Of a DNA stretch of 30,198 nucleotides, positions 1 through 8,123 are shown piece after piece. The translations under genes were made by a program, and so were the position numbers. This stretch comes from Pseudomonadota bacterium (lineage in GTDB: Bacteria; Pseudomonadota; Gammaproteobacteria; Burkholderiales; Burkholderiaceae). Location: the NCBI GenBank assembly GCA_963205525.1, contig CAUJJP010000108.1, positions 1-30,198 on the forward strand. The letters run 5' to 3'. Below the pieces are notes generated by a model that saw nothing but the letters and a program-made list of their open reading frames with translations, was not told where the DNA came from and did no database searches. How positions within the stretch are numbered: position 1 is the first letter of the stretch; every line of letters starts with the position of its first letter.

Positions 1-2077
1 CTTCCTCGAGTACCGCGATGACGGCGTCGTCTCCCCCGGCCCGGATCCCGATCCGGTGCAGGCCGGCGCGACCTGGAACCGCATCGAAGGCGGCGACCAG
101 GGCGAGCGCGTCATCATGGCCAGCGTGCAGTCGACCGAGAACGTCGCGCTGAACCTGCGTGGCGGCGCCAACGAGGTGAAGTACAACGAGCTGACCCGCA
201 GCATCGAGCTGACCCTCGACGTCTTCGAGTGGGATGCCGACAACGCGCTCACCAGCGGCTTCATCCAGGGCGCGGTCGCCTTCCAGGACGGCTCCGGCAA
301 CCCGCTTCCCAACGGCGGCGCGCACACCTTCACCAGCTACACCAATGGCAACGGCATCGCCGGCGGCACGCTGCGTGTGGCGGCCTCGCAAGACGCCGAA
401 GACAGCGTGACTTTCGCCACGGGTAACGACAAGCTGTTCATCCTGGGCGTGAGCGGCACGACCGACAACCTGATCGAGGTGACGGTCGGTACCGACGATT
501 CGAACTCCATCATCCTGACGGGCTTCGAGTTCCTCCTTGATGCGGGTGGGTCGGACGATGTCTACGACATGCGGGTGCTGGCGAACGTCGCTGGCAACCT
601 CACGCTCGTCGACGCCGCTGCCGGCGACCATGACACGATCATGGTCGGCAACGATGCGATCGGCCGGAATGGCTTGAATACCCTGGGCGGCGGCGCGATC
701 GTGGTTGCTGCGGACGCGATCAGTCTGGATGCCTTGCGCGATACCTTCGGGGAGGCGGGCATCGGCTTCGACTTCGATGTGCTCGACATCACGCGTGTCG
801 ACAGCGCGGTCGTGACGACCATTCTGGGAACCGCGGATGCTGATGACGAGCTCGTGATCGGCAAGATCCGTAACATCGCCAACGTCAACGACTTCGAAGC
901 CGTGGTTGCGACCGATGCGACCATCGCCGAGACCGGCACGACCTTCGTGTTGGATACCACGGCGAACACGCTGACGGCGGGTGCCAAGACGATCACGTTC
1001 AACAACAATATGAACGTGCTCAGCTTCAACGGCACGACCAAGGGCGGTACCGGCGCGCCGACTGCGACGACGGGGGTGACGGTCTCCGCAACCGGCAACG
1101 AAGCTGTCACGATCTGGGGCGGTGCCGGCAACGACACCATCACCACGGCTGGCGGCAACGACACGATCCGCGGCGGTGGCGGCAACGACGTCATTGACGG
1201 CGGCTTCACGGCCGAAGTCGCCGAGTCCGTGGTCGTGACCCTGAACGGAGGTGCCGCTGATCTCCAAGCGGGCGACGTTCTCATCATCGCAGGCGTGAGC
1301 ATCGGCGACACGGGCAGCGGCGAGGACGTCGAAGTCGTCGCTGGCGCGGACGCTGACCAAGTGGGCGCGGCCTTTGCGGCCTACGCCAACGCCAACAAGG
1401 CGGTGATCGAGGCGAACCTGGGTCTGAACGCCGGCGATTTCGGCTCTGCCAGCTACGACGCCGTGACAAACAACATCCGCTTCAACTTCACCGCCCAGGC
1501 TGGTGATGTGGCGGGCGGTACCGTCACTGTCATCAATGCCGGTATGGTGGGCGGCACCCTTACCGGGGTCGTGTTTGAAAACGGCGCCGGTGACTCGGTC
1601 GCCTACGCCGCGCGTGCAGAAAGCGCCGATACCTACGTGTTCGAAGCGACTGCCGCACTTAACGGCGTCGACACCATCAACAACTTCGACGCGACCGATA
1701 AGCTCGACTTCACTGCCTTCTTGGGTGGTGCGGCTGGCGTTGTTGCTGCTGCCGCGTTCGCAGCAGGCCTGGACCTGACAGGAGCTGCGGACAATGCCGG
1801 GGTGGTCTGGAATAAGGCCTCGCTGTCCGCAGCTGACATCACGACCGTTGCGGGGACCGCCAACAAGATTGCCGTCGAGAACAACAGCAAGGCGGTGGTG
1901 TTGGTGACCGCGGATGCCGACGGACTTGGAGGTGGAGCGGATGTCACGGTCGAGGGCTACAAGGCCTATTACATCGAGGACACCGATCCTGGCGCGGGCC
2001 AGACCTGGGTCGTGACGCTGGTCGGTACGGTCAATAGTGCTGTGGAAGTCGGTGCGGGCGCGGTTCTGTTCGCCTAA
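1..2077 (+). CDS. RTX-type type I secreted protein, 5' end missing (paralogue 1)
   Basis: About 691 residues are visible, open from the first base, so the start lies upstream of the window. The visible part begins with FLEYRD, which matches the middle of the complete paralogue at 3966-7418 (FLEYRDAGG), followed by shared blocks such as ELTRSI, SQDAED and GGGGND. Glycine/aspartate-rich calcium-binding nonapeptides (GGAGNDTI, GGNDTIRGGGGNDVIDGG) are encoded around bases 1118-1203. After them comes a segment of roughly 139 residues that the paralogue lacks, then DTYVFEATAALNGVDTINNF and a hydrophobic-ended C-terminus. These are family traits of RTX/S-layer-like proteins exported in one step by type I systems with an uncleaved C-terminal signal. 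The exporter encoded at 17971-24288 is the obvious candidate partner (inference). Codon use looks less GC-rich than in the paralogue. Actual function (adhesin, S-layer, enzyme) cannot be told. Confidence 0.8.
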   Translation, partial: FLEYRDDGVVSPGPDPDPVQAGATWNRIEGGDQGERVIMASVQSTENVALNLRGGANEVKYNELTRSIELTLDVFEWDADNALTSGFIQGAVAFQDGSGNPLPNGGAHTFTSYTNGNGIAGGTLRVAASQDAEDSVTFATGNDKLFILGVSGTTDNLIEVTVGTDDSNSIILTGFEFLLDAGGSDDVYDMRVLANVAGNLTLVDAAAGDHDTIMVGNDAIGRNGLNTLGGGAIVVAADAISLDALRDTFGEAGIGFDFDVLDITRVDSAVVTTILGTADADDELVIGKIRNIANVNDFEAVVATDATIAETGTTFVLDTTANTLTAGAKTITFNNNMNVLSFNGTTKGGTGAPTATTGVTVSATGNEAVTIWGGAGNDTITTAGGNDTIRGGGGNDVIDGGFTAEVAESVVVTLNGGAADLQAGDVLIIAGVSIGDTGSGEDVEVVAGADADQVGAAFAAYANANKAVIEANLGLNAGDFGSASYDAVTNNIRFNFTAQAGDVAGGTVTVINAGMVGGTLTGVVFENGAGDSVAYAARAESADTYVFEATAALNGVDTINNFDATDKLDFTAFLGGAAGVVAAAAFAAGLDLTGAADNAGVVWNKASLSAADITTVAGTANKIAVENNSKAVVLVTADADGLGGGADVTVEGYKAYYIEDTDPGAGQTWVVTLVGTVNSAVEVGAGAVLFA

Positions 2078-2144
2078 GCTCGACTTGGAGGAGGCGCGCG
2101 GGGTCCAATAGGATCCTGCGCCCGATCCCAACGGGCCGTAATCG

Positions 2145-2180
2145 AGGGCCGCCCTTCGCGCAGTGGGGCGGCCCTTTTCC
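2145..2180 (+). terminator. Rho-independent terminator after RTX paralogue 1
   Basis: A perfect 10-bp stem, AGGGCCGCCC (2145-2154) with GGGCGGCCCT (2166-2175), closes an 11-nt loop and runs directly into TTTT. It lies about 70 bp after the RTX stop codon, the right place to end that transcript. Confidence 0.85.
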
Positions 2181-2253
2181 CTTCTTGCGCAACGCCTGTG
2201 GCGTGCCGCAGAAGATGTTCAACCTGGCCGAAGTGGGAGAAATAGTAAAAACA

Positions 2254-2271
2254 GGGGACAGACCACGGTTT
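2254..2271 (+). repeat. Left inverted repeat flanking the REP-type transposase
   Basis: GGGGACAGACCACGGTTT here is the reverse complement, with one mismatch in 18, of AAACTGTGGTCTGTCCCC at 3041-3058. The two copies bracket the transposase gene, so they probably mark the boundaries of the RAYT unit or its REP-like substrate hairpins. Confidence 0.75.
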
Positions 2272-2318
2272 GCAGTTAAACTCCAGTCGGTCTTGGGTCT
2301 TGTACCGTTGGAGTCTGC

Positions 2319-3041
2319 ATGCCTCGCCGTCCCCGTCTGGTGTTGCCCAATGTGCCCTTGCATTTGATTCAGCGCGGCAACAATCGGCAAATTTGTTTCG
2401 TTGCCGATGAGGATTACCGGTCTTATCTGGATTGGTTGAAAGACTACGCCGGCAAAACGGGATGCCGTATTCATGCCTATGTCTTGATGACCAACCACGT
2501 GCATCTGTTGGCAAGTGCCGAGCGCGCTGAGTCAGCTGGTGAGCTGATGAAGGCGCTCGGCCAACGCTATGTGCAGTATTACAACCGCACGTACCGCCGC
2601 AGTGGCACGCTTTGGGAAGGGCGTTATCGCTCTTGCCTCATACACGCCGACGAATATCTTCTGACCTGCCAGCGCTATATCGAACTCAATCCGGTCCGCG
2701 CTGGAATGGTGCCGCACCCGGCAGACTATCGGTGGTCGAGTTATCGGGCCAATGCACAGGGTGAAGCGGATGCCCTGGTGACGCCACATGCGCTCTATCT
2801 CGGACTCGGGCAGGAGGCGGTTTGCCGCCAGGCAGAGTATCGCGAACTGTTCCGTCTCGAACTGGAGCCGGGCTTGGTGGATCAGATCCGTCAGGTGACC
2901 AATGGGAATTTCGCGTTGGGAAACTCCCGCTTTGCCGATGAGATTGCGGCGGCCTTGGGCCGGCGAGTTATACCGGGCAAATCAGGAAGACCGCGAAAAC
3001 TGCTGGAACCCGCGTCGAGGGAGTTGTTCGAGCAAGCCTGA
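2319..3041 (+). CDS. REP-associated tyrosine transposase (RAYT, Y1/HUH family)
   Basis: A 240-residue protein of the IS200-like Y1 transposase family, single-strand DNA nucleases that nick and rejoin hairpin (REP/BIME) sequences through a 5'-phosphotyrosine bond. The N-terminus PRRPRLVLPNVPLHLIQRGN is the usual family opening. The metal-binding HUH motif is NHVHLLA (His60, His62). The catalytic tyrosine is expected in the helix RYVQYYNRTY (residues 83-92), followed by the family motif GTLWEGRY and by RYIELNPVRAGMV. Length is normal for RAYTs and the frame is intact, so it may be active. It stands alone between inverted repeats, with no accessory TnpB gene adjacent. Codon use is less GC-rich than neighbouring genes, in line with recent transfer. 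The family call is firm; whether it mobilises itself or only REP elements is unknown. Confidence 0.93.
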   Translation: MPRRPRLVLPNVPLHLIQRGNNRQICFVADEDYRSYLDWLKDYAGKTGCRIHAYVLMTNHVHLLASAERAESAGELMKALGQRYVQYYNRTYRRSGTLWEGRYRSCLIHADEYLLTCQRYIELNPVRAGMVPHPADYRWSSYRANAQGEADALVTPHALYLGLGQEAVCRQAEYRELFRLELEPGLVDQIRQVTNGNFALGNSRFADEIAAALGRRVIPGKSGRPRKLLEPASRELFEQA

Positions 3042-3058
3042 AACTGTGGTCTGTCCCC
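3041..3058 (-). repeat. Right inverted repeat flanking the REP-type transposase
   Basis: AAACTGTGGTCTGTCCCC begins at the last base of the transposase stop codon and mirrors the left copy at 2254-2271 (17 of 18 positions). Confidence 0.75.
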
Positions 3059-3082
3059 GCTTTGCTCTGTCCCCGCTTTGCT
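3051..3082. repeat. Exact 16-bp tandem duplication next to the RAYT right end
   Basis: CTGTCCCCGCTTTGCT occurs twice head to tail (3051-3066 and 3067-3082). The first copy overlaps the right inverted repeat, so the duplication may be a remnant of RAYT/REP processing at this end. Confidence 0.8.
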
Positions 3083-3113
3083 CCTGATCGCAGCAGTGCG
3101 CGTAGGTCCAGCT

Positions 3114-3449
3114 TCAGTGCAGTGCCGCGAGTGCAGCCTCGGGGGCCTTGTCCAGCACCTTGAGCAATGCCTTGGCGGCGCCAGTAGGGCTGCGCTTGCC
3201 TTGCTCCCAATTGCGAATGGTGTCGAGCGAAACGTCGATGCGCTGCGAGAACTCGGCTTGGCTCAGACCCAGGCGCTTGCGGACACGGCGCGCGAACTTC
3301 GCGGCGTCCTGCATGGCTTGCGCTTCATCGGTGGCCGCTTGCCGGGCAAGCTCGGCGTCCGTCGTCGCGTCGACACGCGCTGCATCGATACGGCCCGAGG
3401 TGCGTGTTGCCGCTGCGGCGGAGTCAATCGTCATGCGTACGGTTTTCAT
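3114..3449 (-). CDS. HTH (XRE-type) antitoxin paired with the BrnT-like toxin
   Basis: A 111-residue protein. A variable N-terminal half rich in Ala/Thr is followed by a Cro/C1-type helix-turn-helix at roughly residues 50-100, with core GLSQAEFSQRIDVSLDTIRN and then WEQGKRSP. Its start overlaps the end of the toxin gene by 26 bp, and a GAGAGG Shine-Dalgarno sequence lies about 9 nt upstream of ATG, so translation of the pair is probably coupled. In such modules the second protein neutralises the toxin and represses the shared promoter (family knowledge). Canonical BrnA antitoxins carry a ribbon-helix-helix domain instead; an XRE antitoxin with a BrnT-family toxin is a known alternative pairing. 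The gene order is toxin first. Confidence 0.85.
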   Translation of the reverse strand: MKTVRMTIDSAAAATRTSGRIDAARVDATTDAELARQAATDEAQAMQDAAKFARRVRKRLGLSQAEFSQRIDVSLDTIRNWEQGKRSPTGAAKALLKVLDKAPEAALAALH

Positions 3450-3705
3450 GGTCTTTGACCTCTCGTAGATTGGCTTTGCGGGCCGAGATGATGCGGATGA
3501 CGTCGCCCCTCGGGGTGTAAACCACCACGAATAGGCGTTGTTCGATCCTGCCCATCAGTCGATAGCGTGCCTCGCCGCTGCTGTGCCGAGTATCCGGCTG
3601 GATCAGGCGCCCGGGATCGAAGAAGGCGTGCGCAGCGTAGGCAAAATCGAAGCCGCGCTCTTCAAAGCACGCATCGCTCTTCGTCTCATCCCATTCGAAA
3701 TCCAT
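3424..3705 (-). CDS. BrnT-family toxin (RelE-like ribonuclease fold)
   Basis: A 93-residue protein opening with MDFEWDETKS, the classic BrnT start, followed by HGF-like RGFDFAYAAHAFFDP, a middle region with RYRLMGRIEQRLFVVVYTPRGDVIRIISARKA and a short polar tail. BrnT toxins are RelE-fold ribonucleases that block translation. The chosen ATG at 3705 gives the family length; a longer reading from 3783 would add 26 residues that do not look like the family. A sigma70-like promoter ends only 6 nt before this ATG, so the message may be leaderless. It lies between the RAYT and the second RTX gene, with its antitoxin overlapping downstream. Confidence 0.88.
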   Translation of the reverse strand: MDFEWDETKSDACFEERGFDFAYAAHAFFDPGRLIQPDTRHSSGEARYRLMGRIEQRLFVVVYTPRGDVIRIISARKANLREVKDHENRTHDD

Positions 3706-3711
3706 GCGATG

Positions 3712-3740
3712 ACTGTAGTTCAGAGGCCTACCTTCGACAA
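3712..3740 (-). promoter_or_regulatory. Putative sigma70 promoter of the BrnT/HTH module
   Basis: Read on the - strand: TTGTCG (3735-3740), 17 bp, TACAGT (3712-3717). Only 6 nt separate the -10 box from the toxin ATG, which has no Shine-Dalgarno sequence. This would give a transcript starting at or near the start codon. Confidence 0.4.
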
Positions 3741-3791
3741 GCCGGGTGATCCGCCTGTCCAGAGCCGCCAGGTGCGGAACCATAGGCGGCA

Positions 3792-3825
3792 GCTTGCTTG
3801 ATACCCTCCCTACGGGTCAGCAAGC
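3792..3825. repeat. Imperfect hairpin between the toxin promoter and RTX paralogue 2
   Basis: GCTTGCT (3792-3798) pairs with AGCAAGC (3819-3825), with an inner ACCC/GGGT stem and a short loop. There is no T-tract, so it is not a typical terminator. It may be an operator or a mobile-element remnant; the role is unknown. The rest of 3706-3965 shows no gene. Confidence 0.35.
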
Positions 3826-3965
3826 GCGACGCCTGCCACACCAGCGTGGCCCGGCCTTGCCGCATCATCACCCCTTTGGTCGGCGTCTCCCGGCGTGACC
3901 CACCCGGTCACCGCGTTCGCAGTCGCCGGCCCGCCCCTTGACCGCTCCTCCGACGGAGGCCTGCC

Positions 3966-6900
3966 ATGCCCACGCTCGACACCCTCACCCCGGATGCCGT
4001 CGCCATCGTGCGGCTCTTCGCGTACCCGCTGCGCTCGGCGCCCACGGCCGACCTCGTCGCCTGGGGGACTGCCGAACTCCAGCACGGCCGCAGCGCGGGC
4101 GAGGTGCTCAGCGGCATCTTCGAGCTGCCGATTCCCGAGTCCCCCTTCACCGCCTACGCCGCCGATGCCACGGACCAGGCCTTCTGCGCGGCGCTGGTCG
4201 AGAACTTCTGCTTCGACGCGGCGATCCCTGCCGAGACCAAGGCGCGCTGGATTGCGGAACTGCTGCCGCTCGTCCCAGGCCAGCCCTCGCGCGGCGACTT
4301 TGCGCTGTGGGTGGGGGCGCTGGTCGAGGACTATCGGGGCGGGGACGCCGACCTGCTTGCACTGCAGGCGGCACTTGCCCAGCGCCTCGAGCGCGCCGCC
4401 GGGTTCGCGCAGTCACCCGAAGGCGCGATCTGGGAGGGGCAGGGCTACGCGCAACTGCTCGCGCCACTCCTGCCGCCGCCGCCCCCGGCGGCTCCCACCT
4501 ACGGCCTCTCCGCGAGCGCGTCCACCGTCGACGAGGGTGACAGCGTCGTCTTCAGCCTGCACACGACCGGCCTGCCCGCCGGCACGCGGCTGGCCTACAG
4601 CCTTTCGGGCAGTGGCCTGGACGCGGGCGATCTGGACGGCGCCCCCTTGCGCGGCGACCTCGTGCTCGACAGCGACGGCCGCGCCAGCGTGAGCATCCGC
4701 CTGCGTGCGGACGCGACCACCGAGGGCGCCGAGATCCTGCGGCTGGCGCTGGACGGCCTTCCCGTCCACGCGGAGGTGACGGTCAACGACAGCAGCACCA
4801 CCCCTGCGCCTCCATCCCCGCCGACGTATGCGCTCTCGGCCAGCGCTTCTGCGGTCGACGAAGGCGGCAGCGTCACGATCACCTTGTCCACCCGCAACCT
4901 CCCGGCCGGGTCGTCGGTCGGCTACGAGCTTTCCGGCGCCGGGATCGACGCCGCGGACTTCTGTGGCGCACCCTTGGCCGGCCGCTTCGTCGTCGATGCC
5001 GCCGGCCTGGCCACGCTCACGCTCGGGCCCGCCGCCGACCGGATCACCGAGGGGACCGAAACGCTGCGCCTGACCCTGGAAGACCATCGCGGGAGCCTGG
5101 AACTGCAGATCAACGACACCAGCCTCAGCCCGCCTCCGGTCGGTGCTCCGGACACGCTGATCGTCGCGGACCAGATGCCCAACGGCCGCGCGCACCCTCC
5201 GGCCTCGCCCGCCGAGGGGGAGATCCGTTTCGACAGTTACCTCAGCTTCGACCTCCTGAACCAGAGCGGGGCCGTGGCCAAGCGCATGAGCGTCGCCGAC
5301 CTGCAGGCCACCCATCCCGTCGCCGGCGCGCCGCTGGACGCGACGAACTCGAGCGCGGACCGCGGCAACGTTCCGCAGGTCAGCAACCCGCAGCTCTTCA
5401 CCTTCGACCTGGGACTGCAGACCGACCGCGTCGACTACAGCGCCGAGAGCGGTCGCATCGCTGCCGTCCTGAGCGCCGCGGCGCCGCCCGAAACGCTGTG
5501 GGTGCTGGTCAACGACGACGGCGTCGACGACGACTACGCCGGACCGACTGGCCGCGTCGACACCCTCGTGCACGTCGAGGAAGTGGTGGCCAGCGCCGGG
5601 GGCGGCGTCATCGACCTCACCCACTCCGGCCGCGATTGGCGCGTCGAGTTCAGCCGCGGCTTCGATGCGGCCGCCGACGTCGACGCGCCCCTTGACCGCG
5701 CGACGCACCGGCTGCTGCTGGTGGACGCCGCCAGCGGCAGCCCGCACGGGCAGGTCTTCCTGGAGTACCGCGATGCCGGCGGCAACGCCGCCGTGACCCA
5801 GGCCACCGCCGCCTGGACGAGTGTGCAGGGCAGCGACCGCGACGAGACTCTGGTCTTCACCTCCGCGCAGTCGACGGAGGCGCGCAGCAACGTCCTGCGC
5901 GGCGGTTCCAACGCCGTCAAGTTCAACGAGCTGACGCGCAGCATCCTCGTCGACGTGGCGATCACGCCCTGGGTTCCCAGCAGCGACCCGGCAGACGACA
6001 CGAACGCCACGGGCCTGACGACGGCCACGGTCGTCTTCACGAACGGTGACGGCGTGACGCCGCTCTCGGGGAACACGAACGTCATCACGGCGCACACGCC
6101 GGACCACGGAGTCGCGCCCGGGATGTTGACGATCGTGGGCTCGCAGGATGCCGAGGATGCGCTCGACCTCGCCGGCACGGCCTTCCCCAAGCAGGTCACG
6201 CTCGGGCAGGCGGTGGACGGCGGCGACGGTTTCAGCGTGCGGCTGGCGGGAGTCTCCACGGGCAGCGCATTGCAGGCCCGCGGCTTCGAATGGCTGCGCG
6301 ACAACGGGGCCAGCGACGACCTCTACGTGATCGAGAACATCTTCCTTGCCACACAGGGCAGCCCGCGTCTGACCGACGGTGCAGGCGTGGACCACGACGG
6401 CATCCGCATCGGCAACGACGCCCTGGGCTCGGCGGCCGTGGGCGGGGTCGCGGGCAGCGTCAGCCTGGCCGCGCTCAGTGGCCCGGCGCCGGGCTTCGGC
6501 GTCGGCTTCGAGGTGCTGGACCTGAGCGGCGTGAGCGCCAGTGCGCTGCAGGTGCAGGGCACGGCCGGGATCGAGGACGAACTCGTGCTTGGTGCCCTGG
6601 CGTCGATTGGCCTGGTGAGTGGCTTCGAGGCGCTGGTCTTGAACGATGCATCGGTGGACAAGGGCACGGCGCTGACGCTGGACCTGGACGCGGGCGTGCT
6701 GAAGGCCGGTGCGACGCCGCTCTTTGCCTATAGCGGCTCGGTCATCAGCGCCGGCGGCCTGGTCTTCGGCAGCGCCGGGGCGGATCGCCTCGTCGCCCCT
6801 GCGCGCACGCCCTTCAGCATCACCGTCGTCGACTCGGGCCCCGGCGCGGGCGCCACCGTCTGGGGCGGTGCGGCGGATGACCATCTGACCGGGGGCAGCG

Positions 6901-7418
6901 GCAACGATCGCCTGCGCGGCGGTGGCGGCAACGACACCCTCGATGGCGGCAGCGGCGCCGACACCTTCGTCCTCGAGGGGACGGCGGCCGCCAACGGGCA
7001 CGACACGCTCCTGAACTTCACGCCTGCGTCCGACAAGATCGACGTCTCGGCCTTCGCCGGGGCGGCCGTCGGGGCGGCGAGCCCGTGGATCGACGGCGCG
7101 GTCGGCGGCGTGCTGGCCGGCGTGCCGACGACGGCCGAGCTCATCTACAACCGGGCCGGGGGCACGATCTCGGCTGCCGACTTCGCCGCGGCAGCGCAGC
7201 CGGGCAAGTTCGTGCTGGCCGACGGCGGGCGCTGCGTCGTTGTGGTGACCGCCGATCCGACGGGTGCGCACGGCGACGCGGCGAACACCCGCGTCGCGCT
7301 CTACTACGCGGAGAACGGCCCCGAGGCGGGCCTCGGCGACCTCTCCGTCATGCTCGTGGCCACGCTCGACGGCCCCCTGGAGCTGAGCCTGAACGACGTG
7401 CTCTGGGCCCTGAGCTGA
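3966..7418 (+). CDS. RTX-type type I secreted protein with Calx-beta-like repeats (paralogue 2)
   Basis: A complete 1150-residue protein without a Sec signal peptide; CGGAGG lies 7 nt before the ATG. Order of parts: an N-terminal helical region (1-150) resembling DUF4214 domains of S-layer-type proteins; a Pro-rich linker; two tandem Calx-beta-like repeats (about 179-283 and 288-384), each with VDEG, LPAG and TEGTETLRL-like signatures; a long beta-rich region containing FLEYRD and ELTRSI blocks shared with paralogue 1; RTX nonapeptides at about 965-1010 (WGGAADDHLTGGSGNDRL, RGGGGNDTLDGGSGADTF); and a C-terminal secretion region ending in LWALS. The family is exported in one step through an ABC-HlyD-TolC channel and folds on external calcium. 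The locus at 17971-24288 is the likely exporter (inference). Adhesin or surface-layer function is plausible; no enzymatic domain is recognisable. Confidence 0.88.
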   Translation: MPTLDTLTPDAVAIVRLFAYPLRSAPTADLVAWGTAELQHGRSAGEVLSGIFELPIPESPFTAYAADATDQAFCAALVENFCFDAAIPAETKARWIAELLPLVPGQPSRGDFALWVGALVEDYRGGDADLLALQAALAQRLERAAGFAQSPEGAIWEGQGYAQLLAPLLPPPPPAAPTYGLSASASTVDEGDSVVFSLHTTGLPAGTRLAYSLSGSGLDAGDLDGAPLRGDLVLDSDGRASVSIRLRADATTEGAEILRLALDGLPVHAEVTVNDSSTTPAPPSPPTYALSASASAVDEGGSVTITLSTRNLPAGSSVGYELSGAGIDAADFCGAPLAGRFVVDAAGLATLTLGPAADRITEGTETLRLTLEDHRGSLELQINDTSLSPPPVGAPDTLIVADQMPNGRAHPPASPAEGEIRFDSYLSFDLLNQSGAVAKRMSVADLQATHPVAGAPLDATNSSADRGNVPQVSNPQLFTFDLGLQTDRVDYSAESGRIAAVLSAAAPPETLWVLVNDDGVDDDYAGPTGRVDTLVHVEEVVASAGGGVIDLTHSGRDWRVEFSRGFDAAADVDAPLDRATHRLLLVDAASGSPHGQVFLEYRDAGGNAAVTQATAAWTSVQGSDRDETLVFTSAQSTEARSNVLRGGSNAVKFNELTRSILVDVAITPWVPSSDPADDTNATGLTTATVVFTNGDGVTPLSGNTNVITAHTPDHGVAPGMLTIVGSQDAEDALDLAGTAFPKQVTLGQAVDGGDGFSVRLAGVSTGSALQARGFEWLRDNGASDDLYVIENIFLATQGSPRLTDGAGVDHDGIRIGNDALGSAAVGGVAGSVSLAALSGPAPGFGVGFEVLDLSGVSASALQVQGTAGIEDELVLGALASIGLVSGFEALVLNDASVDKGTALTLDLDAGVLKAGATPLFAYSGSVISAGGLVFGSAGADRLVAPARTPFSITVVDSGPGAGATVWGGAADDHLTGGSGNDRLRGGGGNDTLDGGSGADTFVLEGTAAANGHDTLLNFTPASDKIDVSAFAGAAVGAASPWIDGAVGGVLAGVPTTAELIYNRAGGTISAADFAAAAQPGKFVLADGGRCVVVVTADPTGAHGDAANTRVALYYAENGPEAGLGDLSVMLVATLDGPLELSLNDVLWALS

Positions 7419-7512
7419 AGACCCTCAAACGACCCTCAAACTCGCGTGGCCGGTGCGCGACCACTTGCCTGGGCATCCCAGCCACAGCGCTGCGCGCAAG
7501 CCAATCCACGCG

Positions 7513-7541
7513 TTGCATGTAACATATCCATCGCCTACGAT
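7513..7541 (+). promoter_or_regulatory. Putative sigma70 promoter of the MazE/MazF module
   Basis: TTGCAT (7513-7518), 17 bp, TACGAT (7536-7541), 27 bp before the antitoxin ATG, in an AT-richer patch than its surroundings. Short partly symmetric sequences nearby (TACGATCGTG) could bind the antitoxin. The rest of 7419-7568 holds an 11-bp direct repeat (GACCCTCAAAC, 7420-7441) and no obvious terminator for the RTX gene. Confidence 0.45.
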
Positions 7542-7568
7542 CGTGACATACCACGAAGGGACGCCGCC

Positions 7569-7790
7569 ATGGCCAGCGCCACTTCCATTCGCGTGCAAAA
7601 GCATCGTGATGCCCTGCGTCAGGCTGGCTTGCGCCCGGTGCAGCTATGGGTGCCGGACACCCGCCGCCCCGACTTTGCCGAGGAGTGCCGTCGTCAATCC
7701 AGGCGGGTGGCCCAAGCCGATAGCCGTGATGATGAGCTGCAAGCCACGCTCGAAGCAGCGCTCGACGGTGTCGAGGGCTGGTGTGACTGA
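7569..7790 (+). CDS. MazE-family antitoxin (DUF3018-like)
   Basis: A 73-residue protein whose sequence MASATSIRVQKHRDALRQAG, then LRPVQLWVPDTRRPDFAEEC, is the hallmark of the MazE-like antitoxins of proteobacteria that precede PemK/MazF toxins. The N-terminal part should form the ribbon-helix-helix DNA-binding dimer; the C-terminal half wraps and inhibits the toxin. GAAGGGA lies 7 nt before the ATG, which supports this start over longer in-frame readings. The stop codon overlaps the toxin ATG by 1 bp (TGATG), giving tight translational coupling. Confidence 0.92.
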   Translation: MASATSIRVQKHRDALRQAGLRPVQLWVPDTRRPDFAEECRRQSRRVAQADSRDDELQATLEAALDGVEGWCD

Positions 7791-8113
7791 TGCGAGGCCG
7801 TCTGGTCACGATCGCGACCCCGGGTGACTTCGGCAAGCCGCGCCCGGCTCTGGTGATTCAATCCGACCTCTTTGACGAACACCCGAGCGTCACGGTATTG
7901 CCGATCACCAGCGCGCTGGTGCAAGCGCCACTGCTGCGGATCACGCTCGACCCGGACGAGACCAACGGGCTGCAAAAGCGCTCGCAGGTGATGGTCGACA
8001 AAGCCATCACCGTCAAGCGTGACAAGCTCGGGCCCGTCTTTGGCCACGTCGATCCCGACGTGATGCTGACGGTCGATCGCAGCCTTGCCGTCTTCCTGGG
8101 CATCGCCAAGTAG
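7790..8113 (+). CDS. MazF/PemK-family endoribonuclease toxin
   Basis: A 107-residue protein with the family landmarks: MRGRLVTIATPGDFGKPRPA (the basic catalytic-loop region with PGDFGKPRPALV), SVTVLPITSAL, RITLDPDETNGL, KRSQVMVDKAITVKRDKL and a C-terminal helix ending LAVFLGIAK. MazF toxins cut single-stranded mRNA at short sequences. Length is typical and nothing is truncated. The downstream convergent WD40-caspase gene ends 10 bp away with no terminator between, so read-through antisense to that gene is possible. Confidence 0.93.
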   Translation: MRGRLVTIATPGDFGKPRPALVIQSDLFDEHPSVTVLPITSALVQAPLLRITLDPDETNGLQKRSQVMVDKAITVKRDKLGPVFGHVDPDVMLTVDRSLAVFLGIAK

Positions 8114-8123
8114 TCCGGCCTCC

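Noticed and set aside
4413..7271. 952-codon open frame on the - strand opposite RTX paralogue 2
   Set aside because: Low-complexity Arg/Ala/Val composition; the + strand frame has clear RTX and Calx-beta-like repeats.
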